DNA of 64,000 bases from Pseudomonas sp. L5B5 (GTDB lineage: Bacteria > Pseudomonadota > Gammaproteobacteria > Pseudomonadales > Pseudomonadaceae). A program made the translations under genes and the position numbers. The stretch is from assembly GCF_020520285.1 (NCBI RefSeq), contig NZ_CP084742.1, forward strand, positions 3,906,001 through 3,970,000, given 5' to 3'. The notes below the pieces were generated by a model. The model saw only the letters and a program-made list of their open reading frames with translations. It ran no database searches and had not been told where the DNA came from. Positions within the stretch are counted from its first letter, which is position 1; every line of letters begins with the position of its first letter. Positions 33,286-41,943 of this stretch are shown here, piece after piece.

Positions 33286-35658
33286 TCAGAAGTCGTAGCG
33301 ACCGGTCACGCCCAGGGTTCGCGGCGTGCCCAGCAAGCCTTCGTAACCGCCGTTGCCGCCGGTCCAGAGGGTGGTGTAGTAGGTCTTGTCGAAGGCGTTC
33401 TTCAGCCACAGCGAAACGTCCCACTGGCCCTGCTCGTAGTTGCCCCGCAGGCCGGTGGACAGGTTGACCACGGCGTAGCTGGGGATCTGCCCGTACTGGG
33501 AATCCTCCACGGTGCCCACCGCCTTGGAGCGGAACGCATAGCTGGCGGTGACGTACTCCTCCAGGCCGTTGTCCAGGTTCCACTTGTATTCGCCGTTGGC
33601 GTTGCCGATCCACTTCGAGGCGCCCACCACCTGGTGCCCGGTGAGGTCGCAAGACGCCGGCCCCCCGGGACGCAGGCTGACCTCCGGTGGGCACGGCGCG
33701 TCCTTGTAGGACAGGTAGCGCACATCGTTGTAGGAGCCGTTGAGGTTCAGGGTCAGGCCTCGAATCGGCACCAGGGTGCTTTCCACCTCCACGCCACGCG
33801 AGCGCACCGAGCCGGCGTTGGTCAGGTACTGCACGCGGTTGCCGTAGTCATAGGCGTTGGTCTGGTAGCCGTTGACCTGGGTCCAGAACAGGTTGGCATT
33901 GAGTTGCAGGCGCCGGTCCCACAAGGTGCTCTTGAAACCCAGCTCGGCGTTGTTGGCGCGCTCGGTGCCGATCAGCAGCGAGTCGGCACCGGCGGTGGGC
34001 GCCGACCCCACGGCCAGGTTGACCCCGCCGGACTTCTCGCCGTGGGACAAGGTGGCGTAGCCCAGCAGGTCATCGGTGAAGCGGTAGCTCAGGTTGAGCA
34101 AACCCGAAGGACTGGTGCTGTACTGGTTCAGGTCACCGGAATCGTAGGCACCGGCCCGACCGCGCCGGGCATTGGCCGCAGCACCGCTTACCGCGACGCC
34201 GCCCAAAGGTGCGTTGCGGCCGACCGAGGCGGTTTTCTCCTCGTAGGTGCCCCGCAGGCCAGCGGTGAAATCCAGGCGCTCGGTGAGGTGCCAGGTGCCC
34301 TGGGCGAACAGCGCGAAGCTGTCGGTGCGGATCTTGCCCTTGCCGATGCTGGTGACGTCGTTCAACGCACCGCTCGGCGTGCCATTCCAGATATCGGCCT
34401 TGGGTCCGTAGTAAGCGAAGGATTTGTTGTCCAGGTCCGAGCCGAAGTAGTAGGCCCCCAGCACATAGTCGAAGAAACCGCCGCTGGGCGAGGCCAGGCG
34501 AAATTCCTGGGACCACTGCTTGTCTTGTACCGAAACCCCGGCGTTGTAGGTGGCCGGCACATTGAGCCCGTCGTCGTTGCGCGGAGTGAAGTTCCACCAG
34601 CGATAGGAGCTGACCGAGGTCAGGGTGAAGTCGCTGGGCAGGGTCCAGTTGGCCTCCAGGGACGTGCCGCCCTGGAACACCGTCACATGCTGGTCGTTGT
34701 CCAGGTTGACCTTGCGGTGGCTGCCGTTGACCAGGGTCGCTCCGGCCGCAGCCGCGCGCGACTCATAGACATTGGTGCCGTTGATGGTCGGCCCGGTGCT
34801 GTACAGCACCCGGGTGCCAGCACTGGAATCCTCTTCGTTGTAGTCGCCGATCCAGCGCAGGTTGAAGCTCTCGTTGGGCTTGTACAACAACTGCCCGCGA
34901 AAGCCCTGGCGCGATCCGCCGTTGAGGTCATGGCCGTCGTGCTCGTTCTTGATGTCGCCATCGCTGCGGGTGCGATAAGCCGAGAACCGCCCCGCCAGCT
35001 CGTCGGTCAGCGGCCCGGAAATCGTGCCCTTGGTCTGGAAGTAGCCGTCCTCGCCGAGGGAGGTTTCGATGCTGCGCTCGGGGGTGAAGCTCGGCGCGCG
35101 GGTGCTGATGTTGATCACCCCGGCGGTGGTGTTCTTGCCGAACAGGGTGCCCTGGGGCCCGCGCAGCACTTCCAGCTGCTCGATGTCCATCAGGTCGAAC
35201 ACCGCCATCCCCGGCCGTCCCAGGTAGACGTTGTCGATGTACAGCCCGACGCTGCCTTCCAGGCCGTCGCTGGCGGGGTTGTTGCCCAGGCCGCGGATCG
35301 ACACGCTGGACTGGCGCGCATGCATGTAGGCGACGTTGACGCTGGGCACCAGCTGTTGCAGGTCCTGGATGCGATACACCCGCTGGCTCTCCAGGGCCTG
35401 GCCACCGATCACACTCATGGGCGTGGGCACGTTCTGCGAGCTTTCCTCGCGGCGCCGGGCAGTCACGGTAACCGCCTGCAACTGGCCATCGTCGGCCTTG
35501 GCCTTGTTGGCGCTGGCCTTGGCCGGGCTCGCCTGGGGCGCCGGCGCCTCCTCGGCCCAGGCCGTGGCCCAGCTGGCGCTACCGGCCAGCAGCAAGGCCA
35601 GGGGCAGACGCTTGAGCCGCCAGGGTGCAAGAGGTGAAGCGGTGGACAACGGGCTCAT
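33286..35658 (-). CDS. sftP: TonB-dependent outer-membrane receptor (SftP-like, sulfate ester uptake)
   Basis: This 790-residue receptor has a signal peptide ending near ATAWA, a low-complexity Ala/Lys linker and a TonB-box-like LQAVTVTARRREE. A plug domain (SSVSIRGLGNN, QLEVLRGPQGTLFGKNTTAGVINI) and a 22-strand barrel ending in RYDF follow. The ATG has AGGAG 6 bases upstream. In P. putida the receptor SftP is encoded beside the LysR gene sftR and the atsRBC-atsK genes for aliphatic and aromatic sulfate esters; the context here is the same, which is the basis for the name. The substrate is inferred. Confidence 0.7.
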   Translation of the reverse strand: MSPLSTASPLAPWRLKRLPLALLLAGSASWATAWAEEAPAPQASPAKASANKAKADDGQLQAVTVTARRREESSQNVPTPMSVIGGQALESQRVYRIQDLQQLVPSVNVAYMHARQSSVSIRGLGNNPASDGLEGSVGLYIDNVYLGRPGMAVFDLMDIEQLEVLRGPQGTLFGKNTTAGVINISTRAPSFTPERSIETSLGEDGYFQTKGTISGPLTDELAGRFSAYRTRSDGDIKNEHDGHDLNGGSRQGFRGQLLYKPNESFNLRWIGDYNEEDSSAGTRVLYSTGPTINGTNVYESRAAAAGATLVNGSHRKVNLDNDQHVTVFQGGTSLEANWTLPSDFTLTSVSSYRWWNFTPRNDDGLNVPATYNAGVSVQDKQWSQEFRLASPSGGFFDYVLGAYYFGSDLDNKSFAYYGPKADIWNGTPSGALNDVTSIGKGKIRTDSFALFAQGTWHLTERLDFTAGLRGTYEEKTASVGRNAPLGGVAVSGAAANARRGRAGAYDSGDLNQYSTSPSGLLNLSYRFTDDLLGYATLSHGEKSGGVNLAVGSAPTAGADSLLIGTERANNAELGFKSTLWDRRLQLNANLFWTQVNGYQTNAYDYGNRVQYLTNAGSVRSRGVEVESTLVPIRGLTLNLNGSYNDVRYLSYKDAPCPPEVSLRPGGPASCDLTGHQVVGASKWIGNANGEYKWNLDNGLEEYVTASYAFRSKAVGTVEDSQYGQIPSYAVVNLSTGLRGNYEQGQWDVSLWLKNAFDKTYYTTLWTGGNGGYEGLLGTPRTLGVTGRYDF

Positions 35659-35690
35659 GGGCGGCTCCTGGTCAGAAAATACACAGCTCG

Positions 35691-35717
35691 CATATTCTCT
35701 AAAGTTATTTATTTATG
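35691..35717. promoter_or_regulatory. Putative sulfur-starvation operator (CATATTC-N4-AAGTTA-TTTATTTA)
   Basis: This block lies 33-59 bases before the receptor start and 95 bases before the divergent LysR gene. It matches the block at 593-620 in three words with the same spacing. It is a candidate site for CysB or for the adjacent LysR protein. Confidence 0.45.
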
Positions 35718-35769
35718 TTTTTACAAAGATTTACTGCATAAGAGATTGCCTTTATAAGGAGTCGACCTA

Positions 35770-35817
35770 ATGCATAGCCAATGCATTTCCCCGATATTTT
35801 TTATGTGAAAAATGCAT
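35770..35817. promoter_or_regulatory. Three ATGCAT hexamers in the sftP-sftR divergent spacer
   Basis: ATGCAT occurs at 35770, 35781 and 35812, the last including the start codon of the LysR gene. Three more copies lie in the atsR-atsB spacer (42087, 42109, 42194). The placement over its own start is suggestive of autoregulation by the LysR protein. The motif meaning is inferred. Confidence 0.3.
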
Positions 35818-36756
35818 ATCGATCTGCGCCAGCTCCGCCACTTCATCGCCCTCGCCGAACAGCGCAGCTTCGTCGCGGCCGCAGCGGCGGTGAACCTTTC
35901 GCAATCGGCCTTCAGCCGCAGCATCCAGGCGCTGGAACACAGCGTCGGCTGCCAGCTGGTGGATCGTGGGCGCAAGGACCTGGCGCCGACCAAGCAGGGC
36001 CAGCTGTTGCTGGAGCACGCGCGGCGGCTGGTCAGCGGCGCCCAGCAGATGGCCAACGAGATCAGCCAGTTCAATGGCCTGGAGGCCGGGGAACTGCGCT
36101 TCGGCTGCGGCCCTGCGCCAGCCGCCGGGCTGATCCCCCGGGCGATCGGCAGCTTCATCGGGCGCTACCCCAAGGCCCGGGTGCAGTTCCAGGTGGAGGA
36201 CTGGCAGAGTCTGGGCAAGCGCCTGCTAGGCGAGGAGTTCGAGTTCTTCGTTGCCGATACCCGGCACTTCGAGGCCGACCCGGACTACCTGACCCAGCGC
36301 CTGCGTCCGCGCAAATGGCATTTCTGCTGCCGCGCCGGCCACCCCCTGGCCGGGCGCGACAGCGTCAGCGCCAGCGAGCTGATGAGCTACCCGCTGGCGG
36401 TGACCATCCGCCCGCCGAACCTGCGCAAGGTCATCGTCGACCTGAGCGGCAAGCCGGACTTCACGCCCAACGTGGAATGCGAGAACAGCTACAGCCTGCT
36501 GGGCGTGGTGCTGCGCTCGGACGCCATCGGCATCGTCGGCTCCTACAGCGATGCCCTGCACCAGGCCAAGGGCGAACTGACCTGCCTGAAGATCGACGGC
36601 CTGGCCGACGACCTGGAAGAGCTCTACACCCGCTACGGCATCGTCAGCCGTGCCGGATATCGCCTCTCGCCGCTGGCCCAGGCGATGATCGAGGAGATCA
36701 AGGCCATCGACGACCAGGACGAGGAGCTGTGCTCGCTGAACAACCTGGCCATCTGA
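35812..36756 (+). CDS. sftR: LysR-family regulator of sulfate ester genes (SftR-like)
   Basis: This 314-residue LysR protein has an N-terminal helix-turn-helix LRQLRHFIALAEQRSFVAAA and LSQSAFSRSIQALEHSVG, then an effector domain. It is a clear paralogue of the LysR protein at 39827: both share RFGCGPAPA, the EFFVADTRHFEADPDY type segment and the C-terminal GIVSRAGYRLSP. It is divergent from the receptor gene, as sftR is from sftP in P. putida, and precedes the sulfatase gene. The ligand is probably a sulfate ester or a sulfur-status signal; this is inference. Confidence 0.75.
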   Translation: MHIDLRQLRHFIALAEQRSFVAAAAAVNLSQSAFSRSIQALEHSVGCQLVDRGRKDLAPTKQGQLLLEHARRLVSGAQQMANEISQFNGLEAGELRFGCGPAPAAGLIPRAIGSFIGRYPKARVQFQVEDWQSLGKRLLGEEFEFFVADTRHFEADPDYLTQRLRPRKWHFCCRAGHPLAGRDSVSASELMSYPLAVTIRPPNLRKVIVDLSGKPDFTPNVECENSYSLLGVVLRSDAIGIVGSYSDALHQAKGELTCLKIDGLADDLEELYTRYGIVSRAGYRLSPLAQAMIEEIKAIDDQDEELCSLNNLAI

Positions 36757-36759
36757 TCC

Positions 36760-36790
36760 GACTTGCCCGCGATGGCGTCCTCAAGAGCGA
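36760..36790. repeat. REP fragment
   Basis: A half copy, ACTTGCCCGCGATGGCGTCC, shared with the right arm of the pair near 15030, without an inverted partner. It lies in the short spacer before the sulfatase gene. Confidence 0.5.
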
Positions 36791-36885
36791 TGCACATCAC
36801 GCATGAAAAGCATGCGCCAAATGCGCTTGCCGGCGTCCCCCGACGAAGGCGAAAACCCTCACCTGTCTTTTGATCGGTGAAGCCC

Positions 36886-38502
36886 ATGTCCCCTACCCTC
36901 CCGCCCGTGCGCAACGTGCTCTACATCATGTGCGACCAGCTGCGCCGGGATTACCTGTCGTGCTACGGCCACCCGCACCTGCACACCCCCAACATCGACC
37001 GCCTGGCCGCTGCCGGGGTGCGCTTCAGCCGCGCCTACACCCAGGGCACCATCTGCGGCCCATCGCGGATGTCGGCCTACACCGGACGCTACGTCAGCAG
37101 CCACCAAGTGGCATGGAACGCCGTGCCCCTGCCCCTGGAGGAGCTGACCCTGGGGGACTACCTGCGGCCCCACGGCATCCGCACCGCGCTGGTGGGCAAG
37201 ACCCACGCCACGCCCAACCTCGACGCCCTGCAACGCCTGGCGATCGACCCGGCGAGCCAACAGGCCGAGGTGTTGAACGAGGTCGGCTTCGAGCCCTATT
37301 TCCGTCATGACGGCATCTACCCCGACGACCCGCTGTTCGCCGACAAGCGCGAGTCGGCGCCCTACACCCACTACCTGCGCGGCCTCGGCTACGACGGCCG
37401 CAACCCCTGGCATGACTGGGCCAACGCCGGGGCCGGCGAGCAGGGGGAAATCCGCAGCGGCTGGCAAATGCGCAACGCGCACTTGCCAGCCCGGGTCGCC
37501 GAAGAACATTCCGAGACCGTCTGCACCACCGACCGCGCCATCGACTTTATCGAGGAACAGGGCGAGCAGCCCTGGTGCCTGCACCTGTCCTATATCAAGC
37601 CCCACTGGCCCTATATCGCACCGGCGCCCTACCACTCCCTGTACGGCCCGGAGCAGGTGATTCCCGCCGTGCGCGCCGAACCCGGGCAGATCAGCGATCA
37701 CCCGGTCTACCAGGCTTTCCGCCAGCATGAAGAGAGCCTGAACTTCTCCCGCGACGAAGTGCGCCTGAACGTGGTGCCCACCTACATGGGCCTGATCAAG
37801 CAGGTCGACGATCAGCTTGGCCGGCTGTTGGATTTCCTCCAGGGCAACGGCCGCTGGGACGACACCCTGATCGTCTTCACCAGCGATCACGGTGACTTCC
37901 TCGGCGATCACTACCTGGGGGAAAAGGAGTTCCTGCTGGAGCCGGCGGTGGGGGTGCCGCTGATTGTCCGCGACCCGCGCGCGGCGGCGGATAGCAGCCG
38001 CGGCACGCTGGATCAGCACTTGGTGGAAACCATCGACGCCCTGCCGACCTTTCTCGATGCCCTGGGGCTGCCGGGAGCCGAACATCGCCTGGAAGGCCGT
38101 TCGCTGATCCCGCTGCTGCACGGCGCTGCGCCGAGCTGGCGCCGCTACGCCATCAGCGAATACGACTACGCCTTCCAGGCCCCGGCCCGGGAACGCCTGG
38201 GCCAGCCCATCGACCGTTGCCGCATGACCATGGTGCGCAGCGAGCGCTGGAAATACCTGGCTTACGACGGCCTGCGCCCGCAGCTGTTCGACCTGCAAAA
38301 CGACCCGCAAGAGTTGCACGACCTGGGGGCCGACCCGGCCTATGCCGCGGTGCGTGAAGAACACCTGGGGTATCTGTTCGACTGGCTGCGCGGGTTGAAG
38401 CGGCGGACCACCATCAGCCACGCCGAGATTGACTTGCGCGGGCAGCGGTTTCGTTATGGCGAGCCGGAAGCGGAAAAGGTGGTGCAGATTGGGGTGTGGT
38501 AA
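36886..38502 (+). CDS. Type I sulfatase / phosphonate monoester hydrolase-like enzyme
   Basis: This 538-residue alkaline-phosphatase-superfamily hydrolase has metal ligands in YIMCDQLRRDY, the formylglycine signature CGPSRMSAYTGRY (Cys57 converted to formylglycine), and late metal ligands in VFTSDHGDFLGDHYLGEKEFLLEP. The CGPSR core with a long N-terminal half is typical of the subgroup that includes choline-sulfatase-like and phosphonate monoester hydrolases, unlike AtsA (CSPTR). It has no signal peptide, so it acts in the cytoplasm. The ATG has GGTGA upstream; a GTG nine bases earlier is less likely. It is downstream of and co-directional with sftR. Confidence 0.85.
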   Translation: MSPTLPPVRNVLYIMCDQLRRDYLSCYGHPHLHTPNIDRLAAAGVRFSRAYTQGTICGPSRMSAYTGRYVSSHQVAWNAVPLPLEELTLGDYLRPHGIRTALVGKTHATPNLDALQRLAIDPASQQAEVLNEVGFEPYFRHDGIYPDDPLFADKRESAPYTHYLRGLGYDGRNPWHDWANAGAGEQGEIRSGWQMRNAHLPARVAEEHSETVCTTDRAIDFIEEQGEQPWCLHLSYIKPHWPYIAPAPYHSLYGPEQVIPAVRAEPGQISDHPVYQAFRQHEESLNFSRDEVRLNVVPTYMGLIKQVDDQLGRLLDFLQGNGRWDDTLIVFTSDHGDFLGDHYLGEKEFLLEPAVGVPLIVRDPRAAADSSRGTLDQHLVETIDALPTFLDALGLPGAEHRLEGRSLIPLLHGAAPSWRRYAISEYDYAFQAPARERLGQPIDRCRMTMVRSERWKYLAYDGLRPQLFDLQNDPQELHDLGADPAYAAVREEHLGYLFDWLRGLKRRTTISHAEIDLRGQRFRYGEPEAEKVVQIGVW

Positions 38503-38561
38503 CTCGGGGGCGCGTTCGAACCCTGGCCAGGCATCCGGCTAAACGCAGCCTGATGCTCCCC

Positions 38562-38708
38562 TGTGGCGAGGGAGCTTGCTCCCGCTGGGCTGTGAAGCGG
38601 CCCCAAAACAGGCACCGCATCCACTCAGGCAGCACCGGGTAGCAGGGTTTACGGCTGCTACGTCCCGGGGCACCGGCCAACCGAGCGGGAGCAAGCTCCC
38701 TCGCCACA
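38562..38708. repeat. REP inverted pair
   Basis: GTGGCGAGGGAGCTTGCTCC and its inverted copy GGAGCAAGCTCCCTCGCCAC are separated by about 100 bases, between the convergent sulfatase and atsK genes. It is the same REP subtype as at 4641-4774. Confidence 0.8.
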
Positions 38709-38736
38709 TGACCACCTGATGCCTGGCCGGTAACTG

Positions 38737-39642
38737 TCACACCCCCTTGGTGGTCTGGCTGCGCTGGCCGTGGACACCCACCGGGACGTCGCCCTTGAGG
38801 GTCACTCGGCGCACCACGCGCTCCTGGGTACCGTAGTCGTCGACGGCATAGTGCTGGGTCGAGCGGTTGTCCCAGATCGCCACGTCACCGGCACTCCAGC
38901 GCCAGCGCACGGTGTTCTCCAGGCGTGTGACGTGGCTTTGCAGCAGGTTGAACAGGTGCGCCGAATCGGCCTGGGAGTAACCCTTGATACGCTTCACGAA
39001 GTGCCCCAGTACCAGGCTCTTTTCACCACTCTCAGGGTGTACGCGAACGATCGGGTGCTCGGTCTCGAACACCGTGGAGGTGAAGATCTTGCGGTAGCGC
39101 TCCAGCCGCTCCGCCGAGACGTCGGGCTTGGCCGCGGCATAGTCGTATTCATTGCTGTGCACCGCCCACAGCTGGTCAGCCAGGGTTCGCAGCTCTTGCG
39201 GCAGCTCGTCGTAGGCGGTGGCGGTGTTGGCCCACACCGTATCGCCACCTGCGGCCGGGGCCACCACCGAGCGCAGGATCGAGGCCTTGGGGTAGGCGTC
39301 GACGAAGGTCACGTCGGTGTGCCAGGAGTTGGCTCGCTGGCCCTGGGCACCATCAAGTTCCATCAGGTAGCGGGTGCCGTCGCGCACCGGCACGGTGGGG
39401 TGGGCCACCGGCTCGCCCAGCAAGTGGGAGAAGGCTTCCTGGCTCTGGTCATCGAGGTGGGCCTGGCCACGGAAGAAGATCACCTTGTACTGCACCAGCG
39501 CCTGCTCGATGGCCTGCACGGTGGCCGCGTCGAGGTCGCCGGAGAGTTGCACGCCACGGATCTCGGCGCCGATACGACCGGCCACCGGATGGATTTCAAG
39601 GGCCTGGACAACGGGTTTGACAGCTAATGCGGCATTGCTCAT
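38737..39642 (-). CDS. atsK: Alpha-ketoglutarate-dependent alkylsulfatase AtsK
   Basis: This 301-residue Fe(II) dioxygenase of the TauD family oxidises the carbon next to a sulfate ester, releasing sulfate and an aldehyde, with alpha-ketoglutarate giving succinate. The iron facial triad is seen as His108 and Asp110 in SWHTDVTF and the distal His in RSTQHYAVDD; the Arg in RVVRRVTL binds the co-substrate. Length, N-terminus (MSNAAL) and His/Asp numbering agree with what I recall of P. putida AtsK. The ATG has GAGGG 8 bases upstream. It stands alone, divergent from the second LysR gene. Confidence 0.88.
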   Translation of the reverse strand: MSNAALAVKPVVQALEIHPVAGRIGAEIRGVQLSGDLDAATVQAIEQALVQYKVIFFRGQAHLDDQSQEAFSHLLGEPVAHPTVPVRDGTRYLMELDGAQGQRANSWHTDVTFVDAYPKASILRSVVAPAAGGDTVWANTATAYDELPQELRTLADQLWAVHSNEYDYAAAKPDVSAERLERYRKIFTSTVFETEHPIVRVHPESGEKSLVLGHFVKRIKGYSQADSAHLFNLLQSHVTRLENTVRWRWSAGDVAIWDNRSTQHYAVDDYGTQERVVRRVTLKGDVPVGVHGQRSQTTKGV

Positions 39643-39696
39643 CGAAGACACCCTCATCTGACTGCTTACGGTTGGAGCCGCAGCGAAACAACGCTC

Positions 39697-39730
39697 TATC
39701 TATATTCACTTTAGATCTAATAGATAAATA
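39697..39730. promoter_or_regulatory. AT-rich operator region of atsK with palindrome TTAGATCTAA
   Basis: TATATTC (39701-39707), the perfect palindrome TTAGATCTAA (39711-39720), and TATCTA (39697) with its inverted TAGATA (39721) lie 55-90 bases upstream of atsK. ATATTC is shared with the other sulfur promoters in the window. It is a candidate site for CysB or the divergent LysR protein. Confidence 0.4.
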
Positions 39731-39826
39731 CATGCTTCGTTGACGGAATAAGAGCTTGCATTTAAAACCTCATTCCTCACTCGTCGCAAATGCCTTCGAG
39801 CTATTTTTCGGATGCCGGGAAAGCAT

Positions 39827-40747
39827 ATGGATCTTCGCCAATTGCGTTACTTCATCGCCCTCAATGAACACCGCAGCTTTGTCCGCGCCGCCGATGCCAT
39901 GGGCATTACCCAGCCTGCCTTCAGCCGCAGTATCCAGGGCCTGGAGCAGGAGTTCGGTTGCGTGCTGGTGGATCGCGGCAACAAGGACCTGCGGCCCACG
40001 CCCGAAGGCCAGGTGGTGCTGCAGCATGCCTTGAGCCTGGTGCAGGGCGCGGCCCTGCTCAGCAGCGAAGTGACCCAGATGACCAAGCTCGATGCCGGCG
40101 AGGTGCGCTTCGGCTGCGGGCCGGCGCCAGCGGTGAAGCTGGTGCCCGATGCGGTGGCGCAATTCACCAGCGCCCACCCCAGGGTGCGTACCCGTTTTGC
40201 CGTGGATAACTGGGAGAAACTCAGCCGCAGCCTCGATCGCGAGGAAATCGAGTTCTTCATCGCCGACATCCGCCACTTCGAGGCCGATCCCAACTACCAG
40301 ACCCAGGCGCTGACGCCCAAGCGCGGGGTGTTCTTCTGCCGCCCCGGACACCCGCTGCTGGCCAAGGAAAGCCTGTCCACCAACGACATGTTCGACTATC
40401 CCCTGGCCAGCACCCTGATCCCGCCGGGCATTCGCAAGCTGCTGGCCAACCTGAGCGGGCGCATCGATTTTTCGCCGACCATCGAGACCGAGCATTTCCC
40501 GGCCCTGGTGAAGATCGTCCGCCAATCCAATGCCATTGGCGTGGGCACCGCCGAGGCCTTTGCCGAAGACATCGAGCAGGGCTCCCTGGCCCTGCTGCAC
40601 TGGCGCAACCTGCCGCAGAACATCGACAGCCTGAACGCTCGCTGCGGCATCGTCAGCCGCAGCGGGTTCCGCCTGTCGCCGGCGGCGCGCAAGCTGATCG
40701 AAGTGCTGGTGAGCGTGGACCAGCAGCAAGTCGCCATCGCCCTGTAG
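39827..40747 (+). CDS. LysR-family regulator, second sulfate-ester paralogue
   Basis: This 306-residue LysR protein has helix-turn-helix MDLRQLRYFIALNEHRSFVRAA and ITQPAFSRSIQGLEQEFG. It is closely related to the SftR-like protein at 35812 along its whole length. The start follows GGGAAAG; an ATG five codons earlier is possible. It is divergent from atsK and convergent with atsR. The last codon pair CTG-TAG is part of a repeat element, so the C-terminus ends exactly where the repeat begins. Confidence 0.82.
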   Translation: MDLRQLRYFIALNEHRSFVRAADAMGITQPAFSRSIQGLEQEFGCVLVDRGNKDLRPTPEGQVVLQHALSLVQGAALLSSEVTQMTKLDAGEVRFGCGPAPAVKLVPDAVAQFTSAHPRVRTRFAVDNWEKLSRSLDREEIEFFIADIRHFEADPNYQTQALTPKRGVFFCRPGHPLLAKESLSTNDMFDYPLASTLIPPGIRKLLANLSGRIDFSPTIETEHFPALVKIVRQSNAIGVGTAEAFAEDIEQGSLALLHWRNLPQNIDSLNARCGIVSRSGFRLSPAARKLIEVLVSVDQQQVAIAL

Positions 40748-40907
40748 CCGCTGTCGAGCAGCGCGAGGCTGCGACCGGGTGCGCAGCGCCCGCAAAACCA
40801 GGCGACACCGTGCATCAGGCAAACCGCGCAACGCGGGCGCAGGCATCAGGAATCGCTGAAGGTCCTGCGGGCCTTGTCGCAGCCTCGCAGGCTCGGCAGC
40901 GGCTACC
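40743..40907. repeat. Repeat of the CGCAGCCT/AGCGGCTACA family (mixed subtype)
   Basis: It begins TGTAGCCGCTGTCGAGCAGC (subtype B start, containing the LysR stop codon) and ends GCAGCCTCGCAGGCTCGGC then AGCGGCTACC (subtype A end). It is located between convergent LysR and atsR genes. Confidence 0.75.
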
Positions 40908-40920
40908 TTTCGGCGGGGCG

Positions 40921-41943
40921 CTACAGGCCGGCGGCAGCCAGTTGCGGGGCGACCCACTCGCTGACCTTGAACGGCTTGCGGATCAGCCGCTCCTTGGCCG
41001 CCAGGTCTACCGAATCCTGCAGTCGACCGAGGAATACCGGGTCCAGGGTCGAGGGGAAGATCTCGCTCAGGCGCTGGTCCTTGAGGTCATCCTGGAGGAT
41101 CACCGGTGGATAGCTGGCCAACCCCGATACCAGCTGGATGTAGGCCTCCTTGTTGCTGTCCTGGGTCAACCACTGCACCGCTTGCTGCTGGGCCTTGAGC
41201 AGTTTTTCCACAGCCTCGGGATGCTCGTCGACGAACTTGCCCGATCCCACCAACACCGCCTGCACGCTGCCGGCATCGCCCAGGTCCTTGGTACTCAAAG
41301 GCAGTTCGGCCAGGCCCTTGCTGCGCAGGGCGGAAAGCCCGGTGCTGCCCCAGGAGGCGTCGATCTGCTTGGCCGCCAAGGCCGCCACGGCGGCATTGAA
41401 GTCGAGGTTGACCACTTTCAGGTCCTTCTCGCTCAAGCCACGGCTGGCCAGGGCCGCATCGAACGACAGCTGGGTGGCGGTGCCACGGAACACTGCCACG
41501 CGCTTGCCCTTGAGGTCTTCCAGGGTCTTGATCCCCGACCCCGGCGCAACGCCCAGGTAATGCTTGACCCCCCGGGCCGTGGCGCTGAGCAGGCGGGTAT
41601 CCAGGCCATTGGACTTGCCGATGATGGCCGCCAGGTCGCCCAGATAGGCCAGGTCCACCTGGCCGTTGGCGAAGGCTTCGTTGATCACCGGCCCTGCACC
41701 CTTGAAGAAATTCCACTGGATCTTGATGCCCTGGTCGGCGAAGGCCTTCTCCAGGATCTGCTGATGGCGCAGTACGTCCACCACCCCACCCGAGCTGTGC
41801 TGGGTGCCCGCGCTGAGGTCGGGCACGGCAATGCGGATTTCCTTGAGCTCGGCGGCCTGGGCCAGCAGCGGCAGGTAGCCCAGCAGCCCGACCAGGGCTG
41901 GCGCGGCGAACAGACGGATCACGCGTTTGAAGGGAAGGTTCAT
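40921..41943 (-). CDS. atsR: Sulfate ester/aliphatic sulfonate ABC transporter substrate-binding protein (AtsR)
   Basis: This 340-residue periplasmic binding protein of the SsuA/TauA family has a signal peptide (FKRVIRLFAAPALVGLLGYL...AQAAE) then EIRIAVPDLSAGTQHSSGG, FFKGAGPVINEAFANGQVDLAYLGDL and KGKRVAVFRGTATQLSF. The start at 41943 has AGGAG 8 bases upstream; the longer frame begins without one. It is transcribed away from atsB-atsC-atsA. In the ats systems AtsR delivers sulfate esters to AtsBC. Confidence 0.82.
   Translation of the reverse strand: MNLPFKRVIRLFAAPALVGLLGYLPLLAQAAELKEIRIAVPDLSAGTQHSSGGVVDVLRHQQILEKAFADQGIKIQWNFFKGAGPVINEAFANGQVDLAYLGDLAAIIGKSNGLDTRLLSATARGVKHYLGVAPGSGIKTLEDLKGKRVAVFRGTATQLSFDAALASRGLSEKDLKVVNLDFNAAVAALAAKQIDASWGSTGLSALRSKGLAELPLSTKDLGDAGSVQAVLVGSGKFVDEHPEAVEKLLKAQQQAVQWLTQDSNKEAYIQLVSGLASYPPVILQDDLKDQRLSEIFPSTLDPVFLGRLQDSVDLAAKERLIRKPFKVSEWVAPQLAAAGL

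Noticed and set aside
32578..35637. 1019-codon open frame on the + strand opposite the receptor and sulfotransferase-like genes
   Set aside because: It is the shadow of two well-supported minus-strand genes; no ribosome binding site or recognisable domain.
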